Source of the DNA: an uncultured Spirochaetales bacterium
GTDB lineage: Bacteria; Spirochaetota; Spirochaetia; Sphaerochaetales; Sphaerochaetaceae
Length of the DNA: 64,000 nucleotides
Direction: 5' to 3'
Assembly (NCBI GenBank): GCA_949297785.1
Contig: CASFTW010000006.1
Span: forward strand, 1 to 64,000
Below the pieces are notes generated by a model that was given only the letters and a program-made list of their open reading frames with translations, was not told the origin of the DNA and searched no databases. Position numbers and translations under genes: made by a program. Positions within the stretch are counted from its first letter, which is position 1, and each line of letters opens with the position of its first letter. This document shows, one piece after another, positions 53,401 to 60,575 of the stretch.

Positions 53401-53704
53401 TGAGGCCTATCGTGATGCAGGGAAGAGAGGAATACCGGCGCATGAAATGACGGACCTCGTCCACACTGGCCTGCCCCGTAAGCGTGCTTGCCCAGGCGAT
53501 CATCCCGTCAAAATCCTCACCGTTCACAAGATTATATATGGAATTCTTCAGATACTCGTCGCGCGCCTTGTAATCAAGCCTTCCTCCCGGAAAGACAAAA
53601 AGCGCATCCTCGCTGTAATTGAAAGAATCAAGACAGCGGTTCCACATCCTTACACTTGTTCCCTCATGTATCGAGGCGAGTATGAAAGCAACCTTTTTCC
53701 CCAT
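50483..53704 (-). CDS. Large hybrid regulator: periplasmic-binding-like sensor, GAF-like, degenerate kinase core, AraC output
   Basis: This 1073-residue soluble protein has in order: a LacI/PBP1-like ligand domain (about 1-300, GKKVAFILASIHEGTS...PTTVRMP), a helical stretch, a GAF-like region (about 430-570), a histidine-kinase-like core (about 590-790), a receiver-like region, and a C-terminal AraC helix-turn-helix (about 970-1073). The kinase H-box reads FYANLSEELREPL, with Glu where the phospho-accepting His should be. The N-box Asn and the G-boxes are missing. It is therefore probably not a kinase. It lies between the pectin importer and uxaBAC and probably controls one or both. Confidence 0.85.
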   Translation of the reverse strand: MGKKVAFILASIHEGTSVRMWNRCLDSFNYSEDALFVFPGGRLDYKARDEYLKNSIYNLVNGEDFDGMIAWASTLTGQASVDEVRHFMRRYSSLPCITIGLKAGDDIPYVGFDAYSGFYKLVKHLIEVHGKKKIAFLRGPENHESSQARFAAYMDALRSSGLRINHDLITSPHSWGRGREALCQLIDERGLMPSVDFDAMVCASDLMMFAAVHHLEELGVNIPSALSTGGFNDTETNKLIAIAPTTVRMPVDEMIDSAIASLYRRMEGDGKIEDILLECDLVIRHSCGCEDPFASDERMMKKLEDVPSFIDWAVRYSASRIKREDLEYLIEFLMRSDDFPLSRRQWFLSSFSRLAAGFLKQGGEYEDLVEIAMWASRLLPLKEEVRDFCQKNLVRVILDVFAQVNGEKEHIRNGEISVMNHFKMELLSTHALSYLSDIMKKYLPRLGFRQAYIVLRKEGEDESRLLAGYDGNGSVVAQQDFLSGTLLPQSYEYFITKGAFVVEPVIMDKESVGYILLEFEKGHNELVIEDIMASISSALKGITLLESANEAKKRAEEAESESSAFYANLSEELREPLGSIRKTLSLVKDSATKRRVVSNVVKAEHLLDLILTEKGEMEFRRSTIETVHFFSSFVSSHSITDFSIPHLLPAIYSDRDKLEKVFDLLFQLACEAESGQVRLEVSAQPAGVCVKLEVERWNPLLVRNNPSLLLAEKITVLLSGSFRFLPHALMISLPYPSLSGMDVQVQSSGSAVFIKASPESALPSSLSAFTDVIPVLEKDLAGGFSIPASVSHLIYDAGEKGRDRVVLNLLHNHVKAKNLPFLCFSLSSSPLDIWTCVSSMAAGDKDAGAGIVCAGSMPPGLERLDAFGSRTVFRTFDELLSSLTSSPSLIILSECISSQIAALRENRFSSSVPVLICKDSFSEEEVESILLYSNLLICNSGICDAQEFISRLIGIFGGGQILPPLTGAMVKKAIVYLNKNAARPVIRWQVAESVNISEDYLTRIFRREMGISPWDYLSRYRVQMASRLLTGTGMSVNEIAGQTGFQDQAYFCRVFKKITGMSPRRLREQGIKV

Positions 53705-53809
53705 ACTCTGAATTATGAATGGCCAAAGCACTGTGCACAAGGTGGAAAATGACGGTTTTGTACAATTTTTGATAATGAAAAAACACCATTTGAGGTGTAT
53801 CATCATAAG

Positions 53810-53849
53810 TGTCAATTTTGTTGACAACAGCGCGAGTCGGGGTTAAAGT
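53810..53849 (+). promoter_or_regulatory. uxaBAC promoter with overlapping palindrome
   Basis: TTGACA (53821-53826) and TAAAGT (53844-53849) are 17 bp apart. The palindrome TGTCAATTTTGTTGACA (53810-53826) covers the -35, so a bound protein would block the promoter. A smaller palindrome ACACC / GGTGT lies 13 bp upstream. The IclR regulator encoded after uxaC is the obvious candidate. Confidence 0.6.
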
Positions 53850-53930
53850 GGAATCATGTTTCATTTTAGGCATAAACCGGTGAAGCATCCGTGACCACAT
53901 TTACTCAGAAGCACCCTTAAAGGAGGAGAA

Positions 53931-55415
53931 ATGAAAAACATAACTGAAATCGTGAAGAAGACAGAACGCCCAGTGAAAGTTCTGCAGTTCGGAGAGGGAA
54001 ACTTCCTCAGAGCTTTTGTCGACTGGATCATCGATAACCTGAACGAAAAGACGGATTTCAACGGAAACGTCATGATGGTGCAGCCGCTGGCAAACGGCAT
54101 GGGGGACATGATCAATGCCCAGGACGGACTGTACACAACATGTCTGAGAGGCATCCAGAACGGAAAGCCGGTTGAGCAGTTCCGTCAGATCACGTCAGTT
54201 GCAGGCTGCATCAACCCCTACAGCGAGTATGACAAGTTCATCGCACAGGCCTCAAACCCGGATCTCAGATTCATCATCAGCAACACAACTGAAGCCGGCA
54301 TCGCATACAGGGAAGGCGACAAGCTTGAAGACAAGCCGCAGATCAGCTTCCCCGGCAAGGTATGCGCATTCCTCTACAACCGCTACAAAACATTCGGCGC
54401 AGATCCTTCAAAGGGCCTCATCATGATTCCATGCGAGCTCATCGACAAGAACGGGGACAACCTGAGGAGAATCGTTCTCCAGTACGCAGAGGAATGGAAT
54501 CTTGAGAAAGAATTCACAGACTGGGTTGAAAATGCATGCGACTTCTGCAACAGCCTTGTCGACCGCATCGTTCCGGGCTATCCGAGAGCCGAGGCGGAGG
54601 CAATCTGCGAGAAACTCGGCTACAGGGACAACCTCATCGACACAGCCGAAATCTTCCACCTGTGGGTCATTGAATGCCATAAGAAGTCACATGAGGATGA
54701 GCTTCCGACCACAAAGGCAGGACTCAATGTCGTATGGACTGACGACATGACATTCTACAGGACCAGGAAGGTACGCATTCTCAACGGCACGCACACCCTG
54801 ATGGTCCTCGCATCATATCTCTCCGGTCTCAATACAGTCGAGGATTCGGTGAAGAGTCCTCTTATCGGAACATTCATGAAGGAGGGACTCTTCAACGAGA
54901 TCATTCCTTCAATGGACGGAGATGTGGATGAACTGAAGAAATATGCGGCAGATGTTCTCGAGCGCTTTGCAAACCCGTACATCGAACACCTGCTCCTGTC
55001 GATCTCGCTTAACAGCGTATCGAAGTTCAAGACAAGGGATCTTCCTTCCCTCCTCGGCTATGTGAAGAAATTCGGAAAGATTCCTTCTCACCTCGCCCTT
55101 TCAATCGCCGCCCTCATGGCATTCTATCAGGGAACCGAATTCGAAGGTGACGCCCTTGTCGGCAGCAGGAACGGCGAAAAATACCTGATCAAGGACAACA
55201 TGGAGTACCTTGAGGCATTTGCTTCCCTGTGCGGCAGTGAGTACAAGTGCAACGGCTGCAAGGCAAAGGCAATGACACAGGACATCCTCAGCAGGGAAGA
55301 CTGGTGGGGAATGGACCTCACTTCAATTGAAGGTCTCAAAGATGTTGTCGAGAAGGATCTGAGAATCATCCTCGATGAAGGTATCGAGAAGGCTATCAGG
55401 AGTTTGGAAGACTGA
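53931..55415 (+). CDS. uxaB: Tagaturonate reductase (altronate oxidoreductase)
   Basis: This 494-residue mannitol-dehydrogenase-family enzyme reduces tagaturonate to altronate with NADH in galacturonate breakdown. The N-terminal nucleotide site is VLQFGEGNFLRAFVDW, and the catalytic Lys/Asn/His region is around ILNGTHTLMV. UxuB (fructuronate reductase) is a close relative, but the company of uxaA and uxaC supports UxaB. AAAGGAGG precedes ATG 53931. It is the first gene of uxaBAC. Confidence 0.92.
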   Translation: MKNITEIVKKTERPVKVLQFGEGNFLRAFVDWIIDNLNEKTDFNGNVMMVQPLANGMGDMINAQDGLYTTCLRGIQNGKPVEQFRQITSVAGCINPYSEYDKFIAQASNPDLRFIISNTTEAGIAYREGDKLEDKPQISFPGKVCAFLYNRYKTFGADPSKGLIMIPCELIDKNGDNLRRIVLQYAEEWNLEKEFTDWVENACDFCNSLVDRIVPGYPRAEAEAICEKLGYRDNLIDTAEIFHLWVIECHKKSHEDELPTTKAGLNVVWTDDMTFYRTRKVRILNGTHTLMVLASYLSGLNTVEDSVKSPLIGTFMKEGLFNEIIPSMDGDVDELKKYAADVLERFANPYIEHLLLSISLNSVSKFKTRDLPSLLGYVKKFGKIPSHLALSIAALMAFYQGTEFEGDALVGSRNGEKYLIKDNMEYLEAFASLCGSEYKCNGCKAKAMTQDILSREDWWGMDLTSIEGLKDVVEKDLRIILDEGIEKAIRSLED

Positions 55416-55417
55416 CT

Positions 55418-56929
55418 ATGGAGAAACTGATCAAGATAAATCCCAGGGACAACGTAGCTGTCGCGATCAGTCCTCTCTTCAAGGGAGACATCATCACATT
55501 CGACGGTGCCACCTACACTCTGATCAATGATCTTCCCGCAGGGCATAAAATGGCCCTGCAGGACATAAAAGAGGGAGAGAAGGTCATCAAGTACGGCTAC
55601 CCCATCGGAGCTGCAACCTGCGATATTCCCAGAGGCGCCCATGTGCATGCCTTCAACATAAAGACGCTTCTCAGCGAAGAAGCCGCCTACACATATGATG
55701 AGAAAAAGGCACAGGAGTACATTGAGGAAGCCCGGATAAAAGAACTCAGCTGGAAAGACAAGATCCCGACGATCAGGGCATACGAGAGAAAGAACGGAGA
55801 TATAGGCATCCGCAACGAACTGTGGATAATCCCGACTGTCGGATGCGTGAACAAGATCGGGGAGGCCCTCTGCTCATGGGCACAGAAAAACCTCGGCATA
55901 GAGGACGGCGTGCATGTATGGACTCATCCATTCGGCTGTTCCCAGCTGGGCGACGACCATGACAATACCCGCCATATACTCGCAAACCTCGTGCACCACC
56001 CCAATGCAGGCGGTGTGCTGGTCCTCTCCCTCGGATGCGAGAACAACACTCCGGAGTCATTCCGCGAGCTTGTCGGAGAGGTGGATGAGGAAAGAGTGAA
56101 ATTCCTGACATGCCAGAAGGTCGACGATGAGATCGCAGAAGGAGAAAAACTGCTTGGCCAGATCGCGGATGCGATGAAGAAGGACGAAAGGACAAGCGTC
56201 TCCATGGCACGGCTGAGAGTCGGTTTCAAATGCGGAGGTTCCGACGGATTCTCCGGCATTACCGCCAATCCTCTGGTGGGACGTTTCTGCGACGAGCTGA
56301 CTGCAATGGGCGGCACCGCGGTGCTCACGGAGGTTCCCGAGATGTTCGGTGCAGAGCAGATCCTCATGGACAGGGCAAAGGACAGACAGACATTCGAGGA
56401 AGTTGTCGCACTCATCAACAACTTCAAGCATTATTTCACATCCCACGGACAGGTTGTATATGAGAACCCGTCCCCGGGCAACAAAGCAGGCGGAATCTCA
56501 ACGCTCGAGGACAAGAGCCTCGGCTGTGTGCAGAAAGGAGGAAGGAGCATCGTCACCGGTGTGGCAAAGTACGGAGAAAGGATCACTGCAAAAGGCCTCA
56601 ACCTGCTTTCCGGTCCGGGCAATGACATTGTTTCAACAACCGCGCAGAGCGCGGCAGGAGTACACCTCATCCTCTTCACCACAGGACGCGGAACCCCGCT
56701 CGGCTCCCCTGTTCCGACAGTCAAGATCGCCACGAACAGCGAACTTGCCAGAAACAAGAAGAACTGGATCGACTTCAATGCCGGCAGGCTCCTGAGCGAA
56801 GATGAGAGAACGGTTACCAATGATCTGTTACAGTATATAGTCAAGCTGGCTTCAGGTGATGTGAAGACACAGAACGAACGGCATGGCTATGCAGAGATAT
56901 CTATATTCAAGGACGGTGTTGTGTTATGA
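55418..56929 (+). CDS. uxaA: Altronate dehydratase
   Basis: This 503-residue enzyme dehydrates altronate to 2-keto-3-deoxygluconate. The N-terminal SAF domain (about 1-95, INPRDNVAVAI) joins the catalytic UxaA domain, which holds conserved Cys, His and acidic residues (HPFGCSQLGDDH, GFKCGGSDGFSG). It starts 2 nt after uxaB, with AGGAG inside the uxaB tail, and overlaps uxaC by 4 nt. No kdgK or kdgA follows in this window, so later steps are encoded elsewhere. Confidence 0.94.
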   Translation: MEKLIKINPRDNVAVAISPLFKGDIITFDGATYTLINDLPAGHKMALQDIKEGEKVIKYGYPIGAATCDIPRGAHVHAFNIKTLLSEEAAYTYDEKKAQEYIEEARIKELSWKDKIPTIRAYERKNGDIGIRNELWIIPTVGCVNKIGEALCSWAQKNLGIEDGVHVWTHPFGCSQLGDDHDNTRHILANLVHHPNAGGVLVLSLGCENNTPESFRELVGEVDEERVKFLTCQKVDDEIAEGEKLLGQIADAMKKDERTSVSMARLRVGFKCGGSDGFSGITANPLVGRFCDELTAMGGTAVLTEVPEMFGAEQILMDRAKDRQTFEEVVALINNFKHYFTSHGQVVYENPSPGNKAGGISTLEDKSLGCVQKGGRSIVTGVAKYGERITAKGLNLLSGPGNDIVSTTAQSAAGVHLILFTTGRGTPLGSPVPTVKIATNSELARNKKNWIDFNAGRLLSEDERTVTNDLLQYIVKLASGDVKTQNERHGYAEISIFKDGVVL

Positions 56930-58329
56930 GAAAATTCATGGACGAGAACTTCCTGTTGATGAATGATACAGCGAAGGAACTTTATTTCAAGCATGCGAAA
57001 GACATGCCTATTTTTGACTACCATTGTCATCTTATCCCGTCACAGATCGCAGAGGACAAGAGATTCACGACAATCACGGAAGCATGGCTCGGCGGCGATC
57101 ACTACAAGTGGAGAGCAATGAGATCAAACGGTGTTTCTGAAGAGCTTATCACAGGCAACGCCGATCCGTTTGACAAGTTCATGGCATGGGCAGGAACCAT
57201 GGAGAACCTCATCGGCAATCCTCTCTACCACTGGACGCATCTTGAGCTTCAGCGCTATTTCAACATCTATGACGTTCTCAACAGGAAGAACGCAAAGAAG
57301 ATCTATGATGAGGCAAATGAGAAGTTCGCAAGCGATCCCGAGCTCTCAGTTTTCGGCATCATGAAGAAATTCAGGGTGTACGCTGTTGGAACGACAGACG
57401 ATCCGGCTGACGATCTTCTCATGCACAAGAAGATCAGGGATGACGGAAAGTGCCCCGCAAAGGTAATTCCCTCCTACCGCCCGGACAAGGCCCTCCATAT
57501 CGAAAAGGAAGACTTTGCCTCCTACATTCCCAAGCTTGCCGCTGCGGCGGACATGGAAATCAAGAGTGCCGATGATGTGGTTGCAGCACTGATCAGGAGA
57601 CTTGAATTCTTCGCATCAATGGGCTGCCGCGCTTCAGACCATGCTCTCGTACAGTGCCCCCACACATTCAAAAGCGCTGCGGAAGTCAACAAGATCTTCC
57701 AGAAGAAAATGTACGGCACAGTGCTCAACGAAGAGGAAGTCGATGCATACATGACATATGTCCTTTCTGCTCTTGCAAAGGAGTACAAGAGACTCAACAT
57801 CGCAATGCAGCTGCACTTCGCCTCAATCCGCGACAACAACATCATTATGTTCAAGAAGCTCGGTCCGGACACAGGATTCGACGCTTCCCATGACAAGGAG
57901 CTTGCAGAGAACGTATCGGCCTTCTTCTCCGCCCTCAGCGAGAGCGACAGCGTGCCGAAGACCATCTTCTACTCTCTCAACCCGAAAGACTACTACTCAC
58001 TGGGAACCCTCATGGGCTGCTACCAGGGTGACGGTATTCCGGGCAAGATGCAGCTCGGTTCAGGCTGGTGGTTCTGTGATCACAAGGACGGTATGTACCA
58101 GCAGATGCAGACACTTGGCAACCTCGGACTGCTCTCACGCTTTGTTGGCATGCTTACAGACTCAAGAAGCTTCCTCTCCTACTCAAGACATGAGTACTTC
58201 AGACGCATACTGTGCAACCTTATCGGTACATGGGCGGAAGACGGAGAGATCTATTATGATGAGGAGCAGATCGGAAAGATCGTCGAAGACATCTGCTTCA
58301 ACAACGCTAAAAACTATTTCGAGGGCTGA
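56926..58329 (+). CDS. uxaC: Glucuronate/galacturonate isomerase
   Basis: This 467-residue amidohydrolase-superfamily isomerase interconverts galacturonate and tagaturonate (and glucuronate and fructuronate). The typical start region FDYHCHLIPSQIAEDKRF carries the His pair, and HFASIRDNNIIMFKKLGPDTGFD lies in the core. ATG 56926 overlaps the uxaA stop; an ATG at 56938 is possible. It acts first in the pathway though encoded third. Confidence 0.95.
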   Translation: MRKFMDENFLLMNDTAKELYFKHAKDMPIFDYHCHLIPSQIAEDKRFTTITEAWLGGDHYKWRAMRSNGVSEELITGNADPFDKFMAWAGTMENLIGNPLYHWTHLELQRYFNIYDVLNRKNAKKIYDEANEKFASDPELSVFGIMKKFRVYAVGTTDDPADDLLMHKKIRDDGKCPAKVIPSYRPDKALHIEKEDFASYIPKLAAAADMEIKSADDVVAALIRRLEFFASMGCRASDHALVQCPHTFKSAAEVNKIFQKKMYGTVLNEEEVDAYMTYVLSALAKEYKRLNIAMQLHFASIRDNNIIMFKKLGPDTGFDASHDKELAENVSAFFSALSESDSVPKTIFYSLNPKDYYSLGTLMGCYQGDGIPGKMQLGSGWWFCDHKDGMYQQMQTLGNLGLLSRFVGMLTDSRSFLSYSRHEYFRRILCNLIGTWAEDGEIYYDEEQIGKIVEDICFNNAKNYFEG

Positions 58330-58336
58330 TTGAAAA

Positions 58337-59122
58337 GTGAAAGAGAGCAGTGAAGAAAAGAACAGGATGAGCGGGGTCGTCCGCACAATCAACATACTTG
58401 AGGTGATTGCCAAAAAAGGCAGCATAAACCTTGAGAATCTTTCGAAGGAAACCGATCTGCCGAAGGCCACCCTTCTCCGGTTCCTCTCCACGCTCTCCAG
58501 CCTCGGCTATGTCTGCCGTGACGATGCAGACCATTATTCACTGACGCTGAAGCTCTTCTCCATGGGATCAAGGGCTTTGGCGCACAATGACCTTATCTCC
58601 AAGGCACGGCCGTTTGCCAAGGCATTGTGCCAGAGCCTTGGAGAGACGGTTCACATGGGAATCCTTGAAGGCTGGCAGGCCGTCTATGTGCTTAAGGAAG
58701 AATCAAGCTACACACTGAGGATGTATTCCCGCATCGGCAAGGTCATTCCTCTTTACTGCACTGCAATAGGCAAGATATTCCTCTCCCAGATGAGTGAGGA
58801 TGAGCTGGATAAATACCTCAAGGCAACAAGCCTCAAACCGTACACAAGCAGAACAATAAAAACACCGGAGGCGCTTAAGGAACAGCTTGAACTCATCCGC
58901 CGCCGCGGCTGGTCAATTGACGATCAGGAACACGAGGACAATATCATGTGCATTGCTGCTCCAGTCTATGATTACACGGGACATGTCGTTGCCGCAATGT
59001 CGGTCTCATGGCCTCTCTTCCGCTTCAATCAGGCGGAATTCGAGAAGATCGTAAGTGAAATAAAGAGTGCAACTGATCAGCTTTCTGCAATAATGGGCTA
59101 CGAAAAGGAAACGGAAAGGTAA
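58337..59122 (+). CDS. IclR-family regulator, KdgR-like
   Basis: This 261-residue IclR protein has an N-terminal winged helix (INLENLSKETDLPKATLLRFLSTLSSLGYV) and a C-terminal GAF-like effector domain ending in AAPVYDYTGHVVAAMSVSWP. It lies 7 nt after uxaC. KdgR of enterobacteria, also IclR, senses 2-keto-3-deoxygluconate and represses pectin genes, so a similar role is likely. The start is GTG 58337 or ATG 58367; neither has a strong Shine-Dalgarno. Confidence 0.85.
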   Translation: MKESSEEKNRMSGVVRTINILEVIAKKGSINLENLSKETDLPKATLLRFLSTLSSLGYVCRDDADHYSLTLKLFSMGSRALAHNDLISKARPFAKALCQSLGETVHMGILEGWQAVYVLKEESSYTLRMYSRIGKVIPLYCTAIGKIFLSQMSEDELDKYLKATSLKPYTSRTIKTPEALKEQLELIRRRGWSIDDQEHEDNIMCIAAPVYDYTGHVVAAMSVSWPLFRFNQAEFEKIVSEIKSATDQLSAIMGYEKETER

Positions 59123-59147
59123 AAAATAGACCTCCACAGCGTGAAGG
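59121..59147 (-). terminator. Candidate terminator after small lipoprotein gene
   Basis: On the minus strand a short stem (CCTTCAC / GTGGAGG, one mismatch) is followed by TCTATTTTTTA. It lies 35 nt past the lipoprotein stop and next to the convergent IclR stop. Confidence 0.5.
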
Positions 59148-59181
59148 CCTGATGAAAATTAAGCTATCTGATTATATATAA

Positions 59182-59652
59182 TCACATAATATCCCAAATG
59201 CTAATTTCAACAGTGATGTCTTTTCCATTTATAGTTGCACCATCAATTGTTGCAACCAGTTTGGAAGTATCAACATTAATGTCCATGGCATCGCTAACTG
59301 TCCAAGAGAGGCTACCATCAAGAGTAATTGAGCTATCTCCGCACTTGAGATCTGCCACAACATCTACGGAACCATTAAATTCAGAATGGCCTTTTGCTGT
59401 TAAAGACCCTGTAATCACTCCTGCATCTGATGGTACAGAAATATTGTCTTTATTGATATTAATATCTTCATCTTGGATATTACTTACGACTTCCACTTTT
59501 ATCAAAGTATTTACAACAGTATTCACAGTAGCAATCTGCTCTTCAGTAGCAGTTGTCTCAACAGCCTCAGCAGGAGATGATCCGCCATTGTCACAGGAGG
59601 CAAATGCAAAAAGCATCAAAAAACAAACCAATAAAACCGAATTTTTTTTCAT
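59182..59652 (-). CDS. Small lipoprotein, unknown function
   Basis: This 156-residue protein has a type II signal with lipobox FASC (Cys near residue 20) and a Ser/Pro/Glu/Thr linker. The rest alternates hydrophobic and polar residues as in a beta-sheet domain (GVITGSLTAKGHSEFNGSVDVVADLKCGDSSITLDGSLSW). I do not recognise the family. Its promoter element matches that of the larger lipoprotein at 60576. AAAAAAGGGG precedes the start. Confidence 0.75.
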   Translation of the reverse strand: MKKNSVLLVCFLMLFAFASCDNGGSSPAEAVETTATEEQIATVNTVVNTLIKVEVVSNIQDEDININKDNISVPSDAGVITGSLTAKGHSEFNGSVDVVADLKCGDSSITLDGSLSWTVSDAMDINVDTSKLVATIDGATINGKDITVEISIWDIM

Positions 59653-59684
59653 ACGATTTTCCCCTTTTTTAAAGTTTGTCTCAG

Positions 59685-59700
59685 AATAGGCTATTTTTTT
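59685..59700 (-). promoter_or_regulatory. A-tract promoter element, copy 1
   Basis: The 16-mer AATAGGCTATTTTTTT (minus strand: seven A, then TAGCCTATT) recurs exactly at 62569. On the minus strand the TATTCT following TAGCC could be the -10. It lies 33 nt before the lipoprotein start. Confidence 0.5.
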
Positions 59701-59748
59701 CTGTCAAACTTTATCGAAAAATTGTATAAATTTTGAGATATGTCCGGC

Positions 59749-60408
59749 TTATTTTAAAAACGGAGGGGCATATGGCTTAAGACCATCTGCAATGAGAGAA
59801 GCAATCCATGCAGCACCTTCAGGCCGCAGATGGGTATTGTCCTGTTTTCCCTCAGGATAATTCTCATACATGCCTGCAGGGAAATTCATGAACATCTTCT
59901 TACTCTCTTCCTCACCCATCTCATCAAGAGCACTGAGTGTTCTCTGAGTCATTTCAATGAAGATAAGGCCTTCTTCATCTGCGACTCTCTTCATCGCTTC
60001 AGGATAACCGAAATGGGTGTTCTGAGGTTTCCCGTTGACAAAGCAGCGGCGGCTGATCGGACTTATGAGAATCACGGTAACACCACGTGAGCGGAAATTG
60101 TTTATCATATAGCGGAGATTGAAGACAAACTTGCCATTGGGGTCTGTTCTTCTGTATTCCTCCGGCTTGTTCTCATTATGACCGAACTGGATGATGACAT
60201 AGTCCCCCTCACTGCTTTCCCATAAACAGTCATAGAATATTCCTTCAAGAAGGATCATCTCTGTCGAGCGTCCGTTCTTAGCATGATTAACAAACGTCCA
60301 TCCGTCTTTGAGATACGGATAGAACATCTCTCCCCACCCTGTCTCAGGCCGGGCTGAATCTTCTTTGACAGCACAGGTTGAATCGCCAAGAAGGAACAGT
60401 TTGTTCAT
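59749..60408 (-). CDS. GDSL/SGNH esterase, rhamnogalacturonan acetylesterase-like
   Basis: This 219-residue SGNH hydrolase has block I LLGDSTCA (nucleophile Ser), a Gly block near NHAKNGRST, block III QFGHNENKP and block V DNTHLRPEG (catalytic Asp and His). This is the rhamnogalacturonan acetylesterase pattern. There is no signal peptide, so it would deacetylate pectin oligomers after uptake. The start at ATG 60408 is preferred to a frame extension upstream. It extends the pectin locus beyond the uxa genes. Confidence 0.85.
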   Translation of the reverse strand: MNKLFLLGDSTCAVKEDSARPETGWGEMFYPYLKDGWTFVNHAKNGRSTEMILLEGIFYDCLWESSEGDYVIIQFGHNENKPEEYRRTDPNGKFVFNLRYMINNFRSRGVTVILISPISRRCFVNGKPQNTHFGYPEAMKRVADEEGLIFIEMTQRTLSALDEMGEEESKKMFMNFPAGMYENYPEGKQDNTHLRPEGAAWIASLIADGLKPYAPPFLK

Positions 60409-60518
60409 TACATCACCATCATTATGCAAAAGATGATTATATTCTCTTAAAAACAAGGATGAGTTTCAATCATAAAAACAAGAAACGAATCCTCTGTTGG
60501 TGATACCCTTATGACCAA

Positions 60519-60552
60519 AAAGCCTCCATGCTTCACTTTGCACAGAGGCTTT
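60519..60552. terminator. Terminator after the large lipoprotein gene
   Basis: An 8-bp perfect stem AAAGCCTC / GAGGCTTT with an 18-nt loop has a T-run on the minus strand, ending the gene at 60576. Confidence 0.75.
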
Positions 60553-60575
60553 AAATTAGTCTGTAAAGATCAGGC

